This document shows, one piece after another, positions 8,663-16,614 of a DNA stretch of 63,222 bases. The stretch's first letter is position 1, and every line of letters begins with the position of its first letter. The stretch lies in NCBI RefSeq assembly GCF_014646695.1, contig NZ_BMNT01000034.1, positions 45,180 to 108,401 of the forward strand. The letters run 5' to 3'. Under the pieces are notes generated by a model that did no database searches, was not told the origin of the DNA, and saw only the letters and a program-made list of their open reading frames with translations. The stretch comes from Sphaerisporangium melleum. Lineage in GTDB: Bacteria > Actinomycetota > Actinomycetes > Streptosporangiales > Streptosporangiaceae. A program made the translations under genes and the position numbers.

Positions 8663-8989
8663 TTCGCCTCTCCGGTGCCGTCGGTTCGCGTATCGGGATC
8701 ATTGTCTTTTGCCGCCGCGAGCAGGCACCAGTGCGCCGGTCACCGGGCCGATGTGAATTCGTCATGCGCGTTCCCTCAACCGCTCACGGCGGGTCGACCG
8801 GCGGCCTGACGGGGGGAAAGCGGGTGAGTAACCGGGCCGTGCCCGTTGAGTACCCGAGCCCGGCCAACAGAGCAGCGCGAGCCATTAACCCGGGATTATC
8901 CGCGACCTACCTTGGTCGCAGGGCGCAGGCCTTCCGATCGGACCGCCTCCTCACAACGATCAGGGAAACCTTCTCGAGAAAGCGGCTCA
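8663..8989. promoter_or_regulatory. Divergent intergenic region between LAL regulator and AmCP cluster
   Basis: These 327 bp must hold the promoters of both divergent units. The half toward 8990 contains AT-richer islands (CCATTAACCCGGGATTATCC near 8882-8901). There is also an inverted repeat at 8902-8919, GCGACC-6 nt-GGTCGC, a possible regulator site. No convincing -35/-10 pair or small gene was found. Confidence 0.3.
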
Positions 8990-9718
8990 ATGCGTATAAC
9001 GAAAATCTCAGGCCCGCAGCCGGCGGAGGTAGTGGAGAAAGGCTGGAGCCACGGCCGGCTTCCCATTTCGGAGAACGTCGAATGGGAGGAGTTCGCGAAG
9101 TTCTGGGACGACCTCCCACGCGACGAGTACGTGCAGAAGAGCCACGGCACCACCCGGCACCGCCGCATCGGCCACCTGCTGGCCCGGGGCGGTCAGGACG
9201 CGGGCGTGACCTTGGAGCGGGCGCCGCACGGGGCGTTCTTCCAGAGCAGCGAGATCAACTCGGTGTACGGGGGACAGAAGCGCACCTTCCCGCCGATCAC
9301 CGACGCCGCCTACGACAACCTCGTGTTCCGCGCGGCCGTGGAGAGCGACCTGCACGTGGTCAGGCGCCTGGAGGGCGACCGGCCGACCTGGCTGGTCACC
9401 GTGCACATGATCCGCATCCTGGCGAGCGGGGACGCGGCCTCCGCGCCGGCTCCCGAGGGGCGGCACACCGACGGGCACGACTACGTGATCATGCACCTGA
9501 TCAACCGGCGGCACTGCCTCGGCGGCCTCAGCCGCGTCTACCGCAAGGGCGGCGACCGCCCGGCGCTGGAGCACACGCTGCTGGAGCCGATGGAGACGCT
9601 CATCGTCGACGACCGCACGATGGAGCACGAGGTCAGCCCGATCAGGCCCGCCGACGGCGGCGTCGCCGTCCGGGACATGATGATCATCGACTTCGACCGC
9701 GTGACCCCCGGCGGCTGA
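8990..9718 (+). CDS. 2-oxoglutarate/Fe(II) dioxygenase family protein (BsmA/IDO-like)
   Basis: A 242-residue protein of the family that includes free L-isoleucine hydroxylase and BsmA. The iron site is readable: His and Asp in GRHTDGHDYVIMHLIN and the distal His in TMEHEVSPI. The segment QRSSEINSVYG-like (read here as FQSSEINSVYGGQKRTFPPI) and the terminal MMIIDFDRV are typical. Known relatives hydroxylate free aliphatic amino acids. As the first gene of the cluster it may hydroxylate an amino acid precursor or the released product. The start ATG has only a weak GAGAAAG ribosome site. A 146-bp gap separates it from the carrier gene. Confidence 0.85.
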   Translation: MRITKISGPQPAEVVEKGWSHGRLPISENVEWEEFAKFWDDLPRDEYVQKSHGTTRHRRIGHLLARGGQDAGVTLERAPHGAFFQSSEINSVYGGQKRTFPPITDAAYDNLVFRAAVESDLHVVRRLEGDRPTWLVTVHMIRILASGDAASAPAPEGRHTDGHDYVIMHLINRRHCLGGLSRVYRKGGDRPALEHTLLEPMETLIVDDRTMEHEVSPIRPADGGVAVRDMMIIDFDRVTPGG

Positions 9719-9864
9719 CCCGCCGCCGTCACGCGGCGAACGGTCAGTGGATCAGCCGGGCCGGCCTCGGCCTCCGTTCGCAGGCCGTGGAGGCCCCTCC
9801 CGGGCCCGCGCGGGGCCGAACACCTTTCGTCACCCGATCCGCAACCCACCATCGAGGAGTATTC

Positions 9865-10050
9865 ATGGCAAACATCACGGCCGCCCCCGCCTGCCTGCAG
9901 TGCGAGACGGACATCCCAGTGCCGTCCGACGCCGAGCTGGGCGACATCCTGGCCTGCCGCGGCTGCGGCCAGGAGCACGAAGTCCTGGACATCGCGCCCG
10001 TCGTCCGTCTGGACCTGGCGCCGGAGGTCGAGGAGGACTGGGGTGAGTGA
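9865..10050 (+). CDS. lysW: LysW-type amino-group carrier protein (AmCP)
   Basis: A 61-residue acidic carrier protein. A zinc ribbon is formed by C10-x2-C13 and C31-x2-C34 (CLQC, CRGC), and the protein ends in the diagnostic EEDWGE. In lysine/arginine and AmCP natural-product pathways the gamma-carboxyl of that last Glu is joined to the amino group of the substrate. This both protects it and gives the enzymes a handle. GAGGAG at 9854-9859 is a good ribosome binding site. Its last codons overlap the ligase start by 8 bases. Sitting beside ligase, reductase, kinase/hydrolase, transketolase and sulfotransferase genes, it is more likely a secondary-metabolite carrier than the primary lysine one. 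Confidence 0.95.
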   Translation: MANITAAPACLQCETDIPVPSDAELGDILACRGCGQEHEVLDIAPVVRLDLAPEVEEDWGE

Positions 10051-10951
10051 CGCCCCCGCGGACGTGCTCGTCTCGGTCACGATCATGCGGCCGGAGGAGC
10101 GCGCGCTTCTCGAGGCGTTCCGCGCGGCCGGTCTGACCGCCCACTCCGTGACCCCACGGCACGCCGCCACGTTCCTCAACGACCGGGCACTGGCCCCCCG
10201 GCTGGTCGTTCTGCGCAACATCTCCCACCGTGAGCTGGCGGGGATGTCCGGCCGCTTCGAGCAGGCCGGCATCCCCACCCTCAACAACCCGCACGCCGTC
10301 CGGCTGTGCCTGTCCAAGGAACTGCAGGCCCTGGCCTTCGCCAGGGCCGGCGTCTCCCACCCGCGCACCCTCATCGCCTTCTCCACCGAGCAGGTGGGCG
10401 AGCAGGTGGCGGCCCTCGGCGGCGACGCCGTGGTCAAACCGGTCAGCGGGTCGTGGGGCCGGGGCATCGTACGCGTCACAGGGGAGAGCGAGTTCGCCGC
10501 CTGGCGCGGCGGATGGGAGGCCCTGGACCCGGGCGAGCGCTCCTTCCCCGTCGTGGTCCAGCAGTACGTCGACAAGCCCGGCTACAACGAGCGGGTGATC
10601 GTCATCGGCGACCGCGCGGTCGTCGCCTACCGGCAGGTGAGCGACAACCTGCGGACCAACACCCACCTCGGCGGCACGGTCCAGCCGGTCGCGCTGTCGC
10701 CGCGGGCGGTGGAGCTGGCCGAGCGGGTCGTCGCCCTGTTCGGGCCGGGTTTCTACGGCATCGACCTGGCCGAGTCCTCGACGACCGGCGAGCTGTTCGT
10801 GCTGGAGGTCAACACCAACCCCGAGTTCGCCCGGTCGGCCGGGATCCACGGCGTGGACATCCCCGGCCTGCTGGCCCGCTACGTCCGGTCGGTCCTCGAC
10901 GGGCAGGACGTGGACGGCGGGCCGGCGGAGCGAGAGGAGAAGGCGGCATGA
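10043..10951 (+). CDS. lysX: LysX/RimK-type ATP-grasp ligase loading the carrier protein
   Basis: A 302-residue ATP-grasp enzyme beginning at GTG inside the end of the carrier gene. Features are the lysine-containing DAVVKPVSGSWGRGI nucleotide loop, QQYVDKPGYNERVIVIGD, and the metal-binding FYGIDLAES and LEVNTNPEF motifs. LysX-type enzymes use ATP to couple the alpha-amino group of glutamate or aminoadipate to the C-terminal Glu of LysW. Which amino acid is loaded cannot be read with certainty. Glutamate is the precedent for AmCP natural products. Translational coupling to the carrier gene supports a dedicated pair. Confidence 0.92.
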   Translation: MSDAPADVLVSVTIMRPEERALLEAFRAAGLTAHSVTPRHAATFLNDRALAPRLVVLRNISHRELAGMSGRFEQAGIPTLNNPHAVRLCLSKELQALAFARAGVSHPRTLIAFSTEQVGEQVAALGGDAVVKPVSGSWGRGIVRVTGESEFAAWRGGWEALDPGERSFPVVVQQYVDKPGYNERVIVIGDRAVVAYRQVSDNLRTNTHLGGTVQPVALSPRAVELAERVVALFGPGFYGIDLAESSTTGELFVLEVNTNPEFARSAGIHGVDIPGLLARYVRSVLDGQDVDGGPAEREEKAA

Positions 10952-11976
10952 CCGACCGGATCAAGGTCGCGGTGCTCGGGGCCAGCGGCTTCATCGGCGC
11001 CGAGGTGATCCGGCTGCTGAGCGCCCACCCGCAGGCCGAGGTGGCCTTCATGTCCTCCCAGCAGCACGCGGGCAAGCCGCTCGGGCAGGTGGTGTCCGGG
11101 CTGCGCAACTCGCGGGCGGCCGGGCGGCGGCTGCGCTCCCTCGACGAGCTGTCGAAGGTGGACGTGGCCATCTCCTGCCTGCCCAACGGCGTGCTGCCCA
11201 AGGTGCTCGACGACGTCAGCGGCCAGGCCGACCTGGTGCTGAACGTGGCGGGCGACTACCGGCTGCGCGACCCGGAGGAGATCGCCCAGTACTACCCCGG
11301 GTCGGTGGGCGGCTGGCGGCAGGACATTCCCTACTACGTGCCGGAGTTCGGCGAGAAGCCGAGCGAGCCGGTGGTCAACCTGCCCGGCTGCATGGCCTCG
11401 GCCGGCCTGTACGCCCTCTACCCGCTGTTCCGGGACGGGCTGGCCGAGCCGCGGGCGGTGGTCGACGCCAAGACCGGCTCCAGTGGCGGCGGCAACACCA
11501 CCACGGAGAACCCCTCGCTGCGCGCGGGCAACGTGCGGGTGCACAAGCTGCACGGGCACCGGCACGGCCCCGAGATCAGGCAGGCACTGGCCACCTGGAC
11601 CGGGACCGCGCCCGAGCTGCAGTTCTCGGCGTTCAGCCTGCCGGTCGTGCGCGGGGTGTTCGCCACCGCCTACACCTGGCTGCGCGAGGGCGCCGGCACG
11701 GCCGAGGTGCGCCGGGCCTACGCCAGGGCGTACGCGGACGCGCCGTTCGTACGGATGAGCAACGGGCGCTCCCCCGTGGCGCTGCCCATGCTCAAGACCG
11801 TGGTCGGCTCCAACACCGCCGAGGTCGGGGTGTCGGTGGAGGGCTCGCGCTGCGTGGCGGTGTGCGCCCTGGACAACCTGATCAAGGGTGGGGCCGGCCA
11901 GGCGGTCCAGGCCATGAACCGGGTCTTCGGCCTGGAGGAGACCCTCGGACTCCCGGAGGTGGGACCATGGCCGTGA
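10948..11976 (+). CDS. lysY: LysY/ArgC-type carrier-linked acyl-phosphate reductase
   Basis: A 342-residue N-acetyl-gamma-glutamyl-phosphate reductase homologue. It has an N-terminal NADP-binding VLGASGFIGAEVIRLL, the catalytic cysteine in NLPGCMASAGLYALYPL, the TGSSGGGNTT loop and the HRHGPEI histidine segment. In AmCP pathways it reduces the carrier-bound amino acid acyl phosphate to the semialdehyde. The start overlaps the ligase stop (ATGA), and its own stop lies inside the next gene's start region. The aldehyde it makes is the expected acceptor for the transketolase encoded downstream. Confidence 0.92.
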   Translation: MTDRIKVAVLGASGFIGAEVIRLLSAHPQAEVAFMSSQQHAGKPLGQVVSGLRNSRAAGRRLRSLDELSKVDVAISCLPNGVLPKVLDDVSGQADLVLNVAGDYRLRDPEEIAQYYPGSVGGWRQDIPYYVPEFGEKPSEPVVNLPGCMASAGLYALYPLFRDGLAEPRAVVDAKTGSSGGGNTTTENPSLRAGNVRVHKLHGHRHGPEIRQALATWTGTAPELQFSAFSLPVVRGVFATAYTWLREGAGTAEVRRAYARAYADAPFVRMSNGRSPVALPMLKTVVGSNTAEVGVSVEGSRCVAVCALDNLIKGGAGQAVQAMNRVFGLEETLGLPEVGPWP

Positions 11977-13916
11977 CGACGCGGGAGACCGGGTACGACC
12001 CGGCCGCCCTCAAGGCGACCAGCCCGCACCGGGCGCTGTACGTGGTCAAACTGGGCAGCGCGACGCTGCGGCACACCGAGGTGTTCGACGAGCTGGCCGA
12101 GCTGGCCGGGCGTGGCGTCCGGCTGCTGGTCGTCACCGGCGGCGCCGCCGACATCAAGCTGCACTACGCCCTCATCGGCAGGCCGATCAGGACGCTGGTG
12201 CTGCGCGGCGGCGACGAGGTGCGCTACTGCCCGCCGGAGGAGATGACCCACATCATCGACGCCTACGAGCAGATCACCCTGCCCAGGGTGCGTGAGGAGC
12301 TCGGCCGGCGCGGCCTGTCGGTGTTCGCCACCACCGGCCGCGTCGAGGAGCTGGTCTCCGCCACGCCGAACGGGCCGATCAGGGCGCTGGACGGCGACCG
12401 GCAGCGGTTCGTGCGCGACCACCGCGCGGGCACCGTCGCCCGGGTGGACGCCGCCCGGCTGACCGAGCTGCTGGAGGCCTTCGACGTGGTCTGCGTCTCG
12501 CCGCCGGTGGCCGCCACCGACGGCGGGTCGGCGCTCAACGTCGACGCCGACGTGCTGGCCGCCGAGGCGGCCCTGGCGCTCGGCGCGTCCCACCTGCGCC
12601 TGGTGACCGGGACGGCGGGTCTGCTCACCGACCCGTCCGACCCGGCCAGCACCCTCCCGCACGCCACCGCCGGGGAGGGCATGGCCTACGCCGGCGGCCG
12701 GATGAAGCAGAAGGTGCGCGCGGCCGAGCTGGCGCTGGCGGGCACGCCCGACATCGCCATCACCGGCCCGCACACCCTCGACGCCCGCCGGGGGACCCGC
12801 TTCTGGCGGGCCCCGGCCCCGGCCGCCGACCTCGGACTGCTGGCCAACATGGTCGAGCTGTCCTCGGTGTCCGGCGACGAGCGGGAGCTGGCCGAGTACC
12901 TGGTGGACTGGTGCCAGGCCAACGGCGTGGACGCCGAGATCGACCCGGCCGGCAACCTGGTGGCCACCCGCGGCGGCGGCCCCCGGCGGCTGCTCATGGT
13001 CGGCCACATGGACACCGTTCCGCACCTGTGGCCGGTCCGCTGGGACGGCGAGACGATCACCGGCCGCGGCTGCGTGGACGCCAAGGGCGGCCTGGCCGCG
13101 TTCCTGGCCACCCTGGCCGCCCTGGACGTGCCCGAGGACGCCACCGTGCGCGTCATCGGGACCGTCGAGGAGGAACGCACCGCGGCCGGAGCGTTCTACG
13201 CCCGCGACCACTACCCGGCGGACGCGGTGATCGTCGGCGAGCCGAGCGGGGCCGCCGCCCTGACCATCGGCTACCACGGGGTGTGCAAGGTGCGGCTGAG
13301 CGTCGCCCAGACGACCGCGCACACCGCGGGCAAGGCGGCGCGGACCGCCGCGAGCCGCATCGCCGACGCCGTCATCGCCGCCGAGGCCGAGGTCGCCTAC
13401 CTGGGCGCCGACACGCTGTTCAACGTGCTCGGGCTGCGTGGCGGCAGCCAGGGCGGCACCCAGACGGCCGAGGCGGTCCTCGACGTGCGGGTCCCGCCCG
13501 GAACGAGCCCGCAGGACATCATCGAGGCGGTGCGCCGGAGCGCCCCCGACCCGGTGCGGGCCGAGGTGCTGCTGGCGACCCCGGCCGTGGCCACACCGCG
13601 CACCAGCGCGCTGGTCAAGGCGTTCACCCGGGCCCTGCGGGCCGCCACCGGCGCCTCCCCCCGGCTGCTGGCCAAGAAGGGCAGCAGCGACATGAACACC
13701 CTCGCCACCACCTGGCAGGGCGTGCCCATGGTCGCCTACGGGCCGGGGGACGCCTCGCTGGACCACACACCGGACGAGCGCCTGGACGCGGCCGAGTACC
13801 GGCTGGCCACCACCGTGCTCGCCGACGCGGTGCGGCGCTGGCTGGGCGGCGGCGCCGCGTCCGCGACGGCCGTGCCGGCCGGGGCGGGCGCCGTGAGGAC
13901 GGGAGAGGGGAGATGA
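11967..13916 (+). CDS. Fused LysZ-type amino acid kinase and LysK-type M20 hydrolase
   Basis: A 649-residue bifunctional protein. Residues about 20-280 are an amino acid kinase of the LysZ/ArgB type (VVKLGSATLR, LLVVTGGAADI, GGSALNVDADVLA, RMKQKVRAAELAL). Residues about 290-635 are an M20 metallopeptidase of the LysK type with metal ligands in VGHMDTVPH, GCVDAKGGLAAF, GTVEEERTAAG, VGEPSG and LDHTPDERL. The kinase would phosphorylate the carrier-bound side-chain carboxylate early in the pathway, and the hydrolase would free the product from the carrier at the end. These are normally separate genes, so a fusion of the first and last modification steps is unusual. Ribosome site GGAGGTGGG; overlaps both neighbours. 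Confidence 0.92.
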   Translation: MAVTTRETGYDPAALKATSPHRALYVVKLGSATLRHTEVFDELAELAGRGVRLLVVTGGAADIKLHYALIGRPIRTLVLRGGDEVRYCPPEEMTHIIDAYEQITLPRVREELGRRGLSVFATTGRVEELVSATPNGPIRALDGDRQRFVRDHRAGTVARVDAARLTELLEAFDVVCVSPPVAATDGGSALNVDADVLAAEAALALGASHLRLVTGTAGLLTDPSDPASTLPHATAGEGMAYAGGRMKQKVRAAELALAGTPDIAITGPHTLDARRGTRFWRAPAPAADLGLLANMVELSSVSGDERELAEYLVDWCQANGVDAEIDPAGNLVATRGGGPRRLLMVGHMDTVPHLWPVRWDGETITGRGCVDAKGGLAAFLATLAALDVPEDATVRVIGTVEEERTAAGAFYARDHYPADAVIVGEPSGAAALTIGYHGVCKVRLSVAQTTAHTAGKAARTAASRIADAVIAAEAEVAYLGADTLFNVLGLRGGSQGGTQTAEAVLDVRVPPGTSPQDIIEAVRRSAPDPVRAEVLLATPAVATPRTSALVKAFTRALRAATGASPRLLAKKGSSDMNTLATTWQGVPMVAYGPGDASLDHTPDERLDAAEYRLATTVLADAVRRWLGGGAASATAVPAGAGAVRTGEGR

Positions 13917-14686
13917 ACGAGTTCGACCTGGCCCGCGAGCGCGCCCTGCGCGCCCGCGGGTCCGTGGTGGACATGGCGGCGAGCCCCACCGGCTGCCACC
14001 TGGGCGGCAGCCTGTCGGTGCTGGACATCCTGGTCGCCGCCCACTCGGTGGCGCAGGCCAGGCCGGGCGTGGAGGTCGTGCTGAGCAAGGGCCACGCCGC
14101 CGCCGGGCTGTACGCGGTCCTGCACCACATGGGCGTGATCGAGGACGACCCCGCGCCGCTGTACGGCCGGGCGGGCGCTCCGTACACCGGGCACCCCTCC
14201 CCCAAGGTGCCCGGGGTGCGCTTCCCCACCGGCAGCCTCGGCCACGGGCTGGCGTACGCGGCCGGCTGGGCGCTGTCACGGCGCCTGCTCGGCGAACCCG
14301 GCGGCGCCATCGCGGTGGTCGGCGACGGCGAGCTGCAGGAGGGCCTGGTCTGGGAGACCCTCCAGATCGTCCAGGCCAAGCGCATCGGCGGCCTCACCGT
14401 CGTGGTGGACGTCAACGGCGGCCAGAACGACGGCTACGTCGCCGACATCTCGCCGCTGACCGACCTTCCCGCCCGGCTGGCCGCCTTCGGGTTCGAGGTG
14501 TTCGAGGCCGACGGCCACGACATCGAGAAGCTCTGCGCGCTGCTGCCCCCCGAGGACCGGCCCAAGGCGGTGCTCGCGTCCACGGTCAAGGGCAAGGGCG
14601 TGCCCGCCACCGAGGGCAAGACCGGCTCGCACTACGTCAAGATCAGCCCGGCGCGCGCCCGGCAGTGGAAGGCGGTGCTCCGATGA
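13913..14686 (+). CDS. Transketolase, N-terminal (ThDP pyrophosphate-binding) subunit
   Basis: A 257-residue split-transketolase subunit. It has SPTGCHLGGSLSVLDIL, the LSKGHAAAGLYAVL segment, and the ThDP/Mg motif VVGDGELQEGLVWE ending near VVDVNGGQND. The last part (ASTVKGKGVPATEG) is typical of the domain end. It starts on the ATGA shared with the kinase/hydrolase fusion. With the following gene it should form a two-subunit transketolase that transfers a C2 ketol group. In AmCP-dependent biosynthesis of azabicyclic amino acids such a pair extends carrier-bound glutamate semialdehyde to a C7 skeleton. Confidence 0.92.
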   Translation: MNEFDLARERALRARGSVVDMAASPTGCHLGGSLSVLDILVAAHSVAQARPGVEVVLSKGHAAAGLYAVLHHMGVIEDDPAPLYGRAGAPYTGHPSPKVPGVRFPTGSLGHGLAYAAGWALSRRLLGEPGGAIAVVGDGELQEGLVWETLQIVQAKRIGGLTVVVDVNGGQNDGYVADISPLTDLPARLAAFGFEVFEADGHDIEKLCALLPPEDRPKAVLASTVKGKGVPATEGKTGSHYVKISPARARQWKAVLR

Positions 14687-15681
14687 GCCTGTGCGGACGC
14701 GAGGCGTACAAGGCCGAGCTGACCGCGCTCGCGGACGGCGACCCGCGCATCATCTGCCTGGAGGCCGACCTCGGCGGCCCGTCCCACCCGTTCGCCGAGC
14801 GTCACCCCGGCCGGTTCCTGAACCTCGGGATCGCCGAGGCGGCGGCGGTGGACATGGCGGTCGGGCTGGCCTCGGCCGGGCTGCGCCCGTTCCTGAGCAC
14901 CTTCGCCGCCTTCGGCACCTGGCGGGCCGCCGAGAGCGTCAAGCTCGGGCTCGGCTACCAGGGCGCCCCCGTCGTGCTGGTCTGCCCGTACGGCGGGGTG
15001 TCCGGCGGCTGGTTCGGGCCCACGCACCACAGCCTCGAGGACCTGGCCGTGGCGCAGAGCCTGCCCGGGGTGCGCATCGCCGTGCCGTGCGGGGAGGAGG
15101 AGACCCGCGCGGTCATCCGGACGGCCGCGGCCGACGACCGCCCCTGTTACGTACGGCTCGCGCGCAACGAGCCGTTCGACGCGCCGTTCCCGCCGGCCGG
15201 CCGGGGCGAGGTCGGCTGGGTCCACGGGCCCGCGGGGCCGACCTGCCTGGTGTCGGTCGGCGAGAAGCCGGCGGCCCTGTGCGCCGCTGCGACCGAGCAG
15301 CGGCCCGAGCTCTCGCACGCCCACCTGTGCTGGGTGGACGCCGAGAGCCTGGCGACGGCCGCGGCCGAGCTGGCCGGCTCGGCACGGCGGATCGTCGTCG
15401 TGGAGGAGCACCGCGCCGCCGGAGGCGTCGCCTCCACGCTGGCGCTGATGCTTCCCCGCCATGAGGTGCTCGGCGTCAACGCCGGGCCGTCGTGGCCGTC
15501 GGAGGGCGGCGGCCACGACGACGTCCTCGCCGCGCTCGGCCTCACCGTCGCGGCCGTGCTCGACGCGGCGAGCGCGCACGCGCCCACCGTGATCGGCCTC
15601 GCGGGCCCCCGCGCCGGCCGTGCAACCCCCGTATCCAGCAAGGCGAGCCCCGGAGCCCTGCACCCGTCCACCACCACCTGA
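14683..15681 (+). CDS. Transketolase, C-terminal (pyrimidine-binding) subunit with an unusual tail
   Basis: A 332-residue partner subunit. It includes LEADLGGPSHPFAER, the NLGIAEAAAVDMAVGLA motif with the catalytic Glu, a FGPTHHSLEDLAVAQSLPGV segment and the C-terminal Rossmann-like domain (RRIVVVEEHRAAGG). After the usual domain end, about 30 residues of flexible Pro/Ser/Thr/Ala-rich sequence remain (PVSSKASPGALHPSTTT at the end). This tail is not typical of the family. Because the next gene encodes an HK97-fold protein, a role in docking to that protein is conceivable, but it is speculation. ATGA overlap with the N-terminal subunit gene. Confidence 0.9.
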   Translation: MSLCGREAYKAELTALADGDPRIICLEADLGGPSHPFAERHPGRFLNLGIAEAAAVDMAVGLASAGLRPFLSTFAAFGTWRAAESVKLGLGYQGAPVVLVCPYGGVSGGWFGPTHHSLEDLAVAQSLPGVRIAVPCGEEETRAVIRTAAADDRPCYVRLARNEPFDAPFPPAGRGEVGWVHGPAGPTCLVSVGEKPAALCAAATEQRPELSHAHLCWVDAESLATAAAELAGSARRIVVVEEHRAAGGVASTLALMLPRHEVLGVNAGPSWPSEGGGHDDVLAALGLTVAAVLDAASAHAPTVIGLAGPRAGRATPVSSKASPGALHPSTTT

Positions 15682-15694
15682 CGCAGGGAGCGAC

Positions 15695-16591
15695 ATGACC
15701 ATCACCGCACACAAGAGCGCGACCGCCATCGAAGTGACCCGGCAGACCCTGGCCGACCCGGCGCTCACCCGGCGCAGCCCCGGCGAGGAGTTCGCCTGGG
15801 CGGTGTCGCGCGACCACGACGGCGCCGACGTCGTCGTCCCGATCAACGGATACCTGCCGGCGGCGTTCCCGCTGTTCGCCACCCGGCCCCGCTACACCGT
15901 CCGCCACCTGCTGAAGGTGGCCAGCGTCAACGACCGGCCCACGGCCTTCGTCCGCGAGGCGCCGCACCCGGGCCGGGACGTGCCCGGCAACTCCTACGAC
16001 AGCACTCCGGAGTCGGCGTTCGGGCCGAGCGTCCAGCACGCCGAGCTGACCGACCTGGCGATCGACGTCCCGGTGCCCAAGGGGCTGCTCGACGAGCCGG
16101 CCCTGCTGGCCGCGTTCGTGGACTACCGCGTCCTGGTCCGCCTGGGCGTGGTGGAGAACGAGTCGCTGCTGCACGGCACGGCCGACGGCACCATCCCCGG
16201 CCTGCTCAACCTGCCCGAGGTGCGCACCGGGCCGTTCGGTGACGACGTGTGCGAGGCACTGACCTCGGCCGCCGCCCGGGTGGAGGACACCGGCGGCTCT
16301 TGCGACGGGATCGTCGCCCACCCGGCCCTGTACTGGCGGCTGGTGCACGACGGCACCCTGAGCAAGCTGACCGAGGTCGGCATCAAGGTGGCCCGCACCC
16401 GGATGATGCCGCGCGGCCAGGCGCTGCTCGGCGACTTCCGCGCCGCGGTCACCCTGCTCGACCCCGGCGTCTCCTCGCTCACGCTGCGCAGGGGCGCCGG
16501 GCCCGAGGGCGAGGACGTGGTCAGGGCGCACGCCCGGGTCGGCCTGGCCGTGCACCTGCCGCAGCACTTCCTGCTGCTGTCCCGTCCCTGA
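15695..16591 (+). CDS. HK97-fold protein, encapsulin-like (phage major capsid family)
   Basis: A 298-residue protein with the pattern of HK97 gp5/encapsulin proteins. The N-terminal arm is followed by VVVPINGYLPAAFPLFATRP. A P-domain-like region contains LGVVENESLLHGTADGTIPGLLN. An A-domain region contains DGIVAHPALYWRLV and QALLGDFRAAVTLLDPGVSS. The end is VVRAHARVGLAVHLPQHFLLL. No portal, terminase, protease or tail genes are near, so this is not a prophage. Encapsulins embedded in natural-product clusters have been described as a separate encapsulin family. The gene sits in the AmCP operon between transketolase and sulfotransferase genes, with GGGAG 5 bp before the start. Whether it assembles a shell or acts as a single repurposed fold is unknown. 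Confidence 0.85.
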   Translation: MTITAHKSATAIEVTRQTLADPALTRRSPGEEFAWAVSRDHDGADVVVPINGYLPAAFPLFATRPRYTVRHLLKVASVNDRPTAFVREAPHPGRDVPGNSYDSTPESAFGPSVQHAELTDLAIDVPVPKGLLDEPALLAAFVDYRVLVRLGVVENESLLHGTADGTIPGLLNLPEVRTGPFGDDVCEALTSAAARVEDTGGSCDGIVAHPALYWRLVHDGTLSKLTEVGIKVARTRMMPRGQALLGDFRAAVTLLDPGVSSLTLRRGAGPEGEDVVRAHARVGLAVHLPQHFLLLSRP

Positions 16592-16614
16592 CGCCGACCG
16601 GAGGTTCACACGCG

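Noticed and set aside
9865-13916. Primary lysine or arginine biosynthesis via LysW
   Set aside because: No LysJ aminotransferase, homocitrate synthase or other lysine genes are present, and the neighbours are sulfotransferase, transketolase and tailoring enzymes. Not excluded without the full genome.
15695-16591. Prophage remnant suggested by the capsid-like protein
   Set aside because: No other phage gene, integrase or att-like repeat is near, and the gene is co-oriented and tightly spaced within a biosynthetic operon.
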